This document shows, piece after piece, positions 14,249 through 16,471 of a DNA stretch of 16,471 bases. Each line of letters begins with the position of its first letter. Position 1 is the first letter of the stretch. Position numbers and translations under genes: made by a program. Source of the DNA: JAEYFP01 sp964566545 (lineage in GTDB: Bacteria; Bacillota; Clostridia; Lachnospirales; Lachnospiraceae); assembly GCA_964566545.1 (NCBI GenBank), contig CAZMIX010000053.1, positions 1-16,471 of the forward strand, in the 5' to 3' direction. The notes beneath the pieces are model-generated. The model was given only the letters and a program-made list of their open reading frames with translations. It had not been told where the DNA came from and ran no database searches.

Positions 14249-15132
14249 GCCTCCACCTCCTTTTTCTTGCCTGCGTAAATCTGCATTCCGCTGATACACG
14301 CCACGAGCAGGAATAATACGAGCGCCTCTGCCTGACCGACTCCGTAATTTCTCGACGTAAATGCCTTTTCATAGACATGCATTGCCACAAGTCTCGTCGT
14401 CCCATAAGGCTCGCCGCCTGTCAGCGTAAGGTTGACGTCATATACCATGAACGCCCTTGAAAGCGTCAGGAAAATGCAGATGACAAAAGAGGGAACCATC
14501 AGCGGCAAAATAATATCCTTCATTTGACGGAAGCCGGTGGCGCCGTCAATCTTTGCCGCTTCCAGCACATCCGTCGACAATCCGGTAAAGCCCGCAATAT
14601 AAATCAGCATCATATAGCCGGACAGCTGCCAGACCGTTACGATAACGAGCGCCCAAAAGGCTTTGGCCGGATCGGACAGCCACGAGGAGGAAAAGATTCC
14701 CCATCCTGTCGTATCGCCGATCGTTACAAGCACTCTGGAAAAAACAAACTGCCAGATAAATCCAAGAATGACGCCGCCGATCAAATTTGGCGTAAAGAAT
14801 CCGGTCCTGAAAAAATTCTGCCCCTTCAAACCGTTTGTCAATGCATAGGCGAGCAGAAACGCGAGCAGATTTACCAAGATTACCGAAAAGAACACATATT
14901 GCAGCGTCAATTCCATCGAATTCCAAAAATTTGCATCCTGAAATACGGCCGTATAATTAGAAAACCCCACCGGATTTTTTATCTGCTTCACGCCGTCCCA
15001 ATCCGTAAACGTCAAATAAAATCCATATAAAAACGGCACGATCACAACCGCACAAAAAATGAAAATTCCCGGCAAAGCAAAAATACAAAGGTTCTTCCAT
15101 TTTTCCGTTTTTGTCCTTCCCATTGTTCCCAT
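14245..15132 (-). CDS. Sugar ABC transporter permease (MalF/MsmF type)
   Basis: This 295-residue permease is the MalF-type partner. About six membrane segments are visible, starting with NLCIFALPGIFIFCAVVIVP. The EAA loop reads LEAAKIDGATGFRQMKDI followed by ILPLMVPS. A YGFYLTFTDWDG stretch after the first helix is typical of the CUT1 group. Several starts are open: TTG 15153, ATG 15132 and ATG 15123. ATG 15132 is preferred, 8 nt after GGGAG. The last four bases overlap the next permease. A GC-rich hairpin separates it from the solute-binding-protein gene upstream, consistent with lower expression than the binding protein. Confidence 0.92.
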   Translation of the reverse strand: MGTMGRTKTEKWKNLCIFALPGIFIFCAVVIVPFLYGFYLTFTDWDGVKQIKNPVGFSNYTAVFQDANFWNSMELTLQYVFFSVILVNLLAFLLAYALTNGLKGQNFFRTGFFTPNLIGGVILGFIWQFVFSRVLVTIGDTTGWGIFSSSWLSDPAKAFWALVIVTVWQLSGYMMLIYIAGFTGLSTDVLEAAKIDGATGFRQMKDIILPLMVPSFVICIFLTLSRAFMVYDVNLTLTGGEPYGTTRLVAMHVYEKAFTSRNYGVGQAEALVLFLLVACISGMQIYAGKKKEVEA

Positions 15133-15195
15133 AAGCACAGCTCCCTTTCCCAAACAGCTTCTGTTACCTCTCTTTACCGGTACTCTTTGATTGCT

Positions 15196-15221
15196 GCGGG
15201 CACCGTTTTACCGATGCCCGC
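15196..15221 (-). promoter_or_regulatory. Intercistronic hairpin between binding-protein and permease genes
   Basis: Just past the binding-protein stop, minus-strand GCGGGCATCG pairs with CGGTGCCCGC (10 pairs, one G-U) around a 6-nt loop. No T tract follows (AGCAATC instead), so it is not a standard terminator. Hairpins in this place commonly protect the upstream message and raise binding protein over permeases, as in mal-type operons; that role is inferred here. Confidence 0.7.
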
Positions 15222-15227
15222 TTATCT

Positions 15228-16471
15228 TTACTGCTTCTGTGATGTCCAATAGCTGTTGATTTCTTCGGCAAGCTCTTCTCTTGAACTTTCGCCCGCGATA
15301 TATTTCTGCATGGAAGCTCCCAGCACGCTCCAATGATCGGACGGAGCTACAAAGGAAGAGGAATAGGTATTTCCCTCCGCCATTTTATTTTTGATGTCCA
15401 TTCCGAGCGGATCGGCCGGATCATACGCATTATTCTTGCAAGCGGGAATAATCGCGGCATTCTCTACAAGCATTTTCTGGCCGTTATCCTCATACACGAT
15501 CCAGTTTAAAAAGGCCTTTGCCGCCGCCTGCTGTTCCGGTGTCGCCTGTACGTTGTCGATCATAACCTGCTTTGAGGCCGCCGCTTCAATGCCCGTGTTC
15601 GCAAAGTCGGACGTATCATTTCCAAGTACAAACGGAAGGAAGCCGTAAGCATCCTCCTTGGAAGCGCCCGCTTCTTCGATGTTCGGCCATGCCCAGCAGC
15701 CGTTTGCCCAAATTGCCGCATCGCCGTCCGCAAGGAAAATCGGATCCTGCTCATAAAGCGCGCCGAGCGGGTCGGCTTTGTTGATGTTATACGCAAGCAG
15801 CAGATCCAGCGTATCCACAAATTCCGTATAACGCTCATAGTCCTCCGCTTTAAGCGTACCGTCCTCAAGCTTTGCGATCAGCTCAGCGCTGCCTGCGGTC
15901 GTTCCGTCATACGTATCATAGATAAAGCCCAATTGATGCGCGCCCAGAGACCAGTCTTCTTTTGAAATCACGACCGGATTTTCCATGCCGGCCGCGCGCA
16001 GTCCCTCTAACAGCTTCTTTAATGCATCATAAGAGTTGATGGAAGCCGGATCAAATTCCGTACCAAGCGTTTCTTCGATCGCCGCCTTATTATAGATCAA
16101 ACCTCTTCCCTCAATGCAGAACGGGAAACTGTAAACCTTACCGTTGACTTTCGTTGTCTGATCCTCACATTCTGCCAGCCACTGCTCCGATGACAAATCC
16201 ATCGCATATTCCTCGGCAAGCGCTACGACGTCTGTCGTATCCAGCATCGCCATCGTAGGCGCCGTTCCTGAATTATAAGCGCTTGTTATTTTCGTATAAG
16301 GGGATTCCCCTGTCCCGCATGCAATGATATCCACCACGATGCCTGTATCTTCTTCAAACTGAACCGCCATTTCCTCAAGCGCCGTCTGAATTTCACCCTT
16401 ACTGTTTAAAAAGGAAATCTCCACACCCGATAAATCCTCATTTACTGTCTCCGCAGACTCTGCCGCTTCCG
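15228..16471 (-). CDS. Sugar ABC transporter solute-binding protein (5' end outside window)
   Basis: At least 413 residues of an extracellular family 1 solute-binding protein are present. The frame stays open to the window edge, where it reads EAAESAETVNEDLSGVEISF, an Ala/Glu/Ser-rich linker typical of the stretch after a lipoprotein cysteine. The signal peptide and lipobox are therefore just outside, and the GTG at 16424 is not the real start. Family marks include VEISFLNSKGEIQTALEEMA, the cleft stretch FCIEGRGLIYNKAAIEETLG and a C-terminal EDNGQKMLVENAAIIPACKN. Being tethered to the outer face of the membrane, it should hand sugar to the two permeases encoded downstream. The substrate is not readable from sequence; the downstream sucrose phosphorylase and GH32 genes point to sucrose or fructo-oligosaccharides. 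Confidence 0.93.
   Translation of the reverse strand, partial: EAAESAETVNEDLSGVEISFLNSKGEIQTALEEMAVQFEEDTGIVVDIIACGTGESPYTKITSAYNSGTAPTMAMLDTTDVVALAEEYAMDLSSEQWLAECEDQTTKVNGKVYSFPFCIEGRGLIYNKAAIEETLGTEFDPASINSYDALKKLLEGLRAAGMENPVVISKEDWSLGAHQLGFIYDTYDGTTAGSAELIAKLEDGTLKAEDYERYTEFVDTLDLLLAYNINKADPLGALYEQDPIFLADGDAAIWANGCWAWPNIEEAGASKEDAYGFLPFVLGNDTSDFANTGIEAAASKQVMIDNVQATPEQQAAAKAFLNWIVYEDNGQKMLVENAAIIPACKNNAYDPADPLGMDIKNKMAEGNTYSSSFVAPSDHWSVLGASMQKYIAGESSREELAEEINSYWTSQKQ

Noticed and set aside
16424..16424. GTG as the start of the solute-binding protein
   Set aside because: The frame is open further upstream to the window edge with a lipoprotein-type linker, and there is no ribosome site at the GTG.

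Overview
The window reads as a chromosomal segment of an anaerobic Firmicute, most likely a Clostridia/Lachnospiraceae-type gut bacterium. This is inferred from strong AGGAGG-type ribosome sites, an AgrD-type cyclic peptide gene beside an AgrC/LytTR pair, an msm-like sugar ABC operon and a DUF3892 gene. No rRNA, tRNA, CRISPR array, transposase or phage gene was seen. The left 3.2 kb is clearly more AT-rich than the rest.

Positions 1-3060, all minus strand, hold a peptide quorum-sensing module. A LytTR response regulator (2189-2938) and an AgrC-like GHKL sensor kinase (852-2177) form an operon. Downstream is a 44-codon gene for an AgrD-type cyclic (thio)lactone autoinducer precursor (556-690). 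It has its own promoter and a long structured terminator (429-530). Further on is the 5' end of a membrane-protein gene (1-165) with a stop at codon 6. The peptide gene and this membrane-protein gene are both preceded by nearly the same regulatory cassette: two direct repeats at 21-bp period, then TTGAAA, 17 bp, and a -10 box. This is the expected shape of a LytTR-regulated promoter. No agrB maturation protease is visible.

Positions 3179-6329 hold a GH31 alpha-glucosidase (minus) divergent from an AraC-family regulator (plus). A pair of TACATGCAAT direct repeats lies between them. A strong hairpin terminator ends the GH31 transcript.

Positions 6337-8766 hold a compact minus-strand molybdenum-cofactor operon, moaC-moaA-mogA-MOSC, with overlapping or nearly touching genes. 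A small DUF3892 gene (8898-9206, plus) diverges from it.

Positions 9314-16471, minus strand, hold a sucrose/fructo-oligosaccharide operon. In transcription order it contains a solute-binding protein (5' end outside the window), two permeases, a sucrose phosphorylase (GH13), a GH32 beta-fructosidase and a LacI-family repressor. Imported sucrose would be split by phosphate to glucose-1-phosphate and fructose. Longer fructosides would first be trimmed by the GH32 enzyme. The transporter ATPase is not in the cluster.
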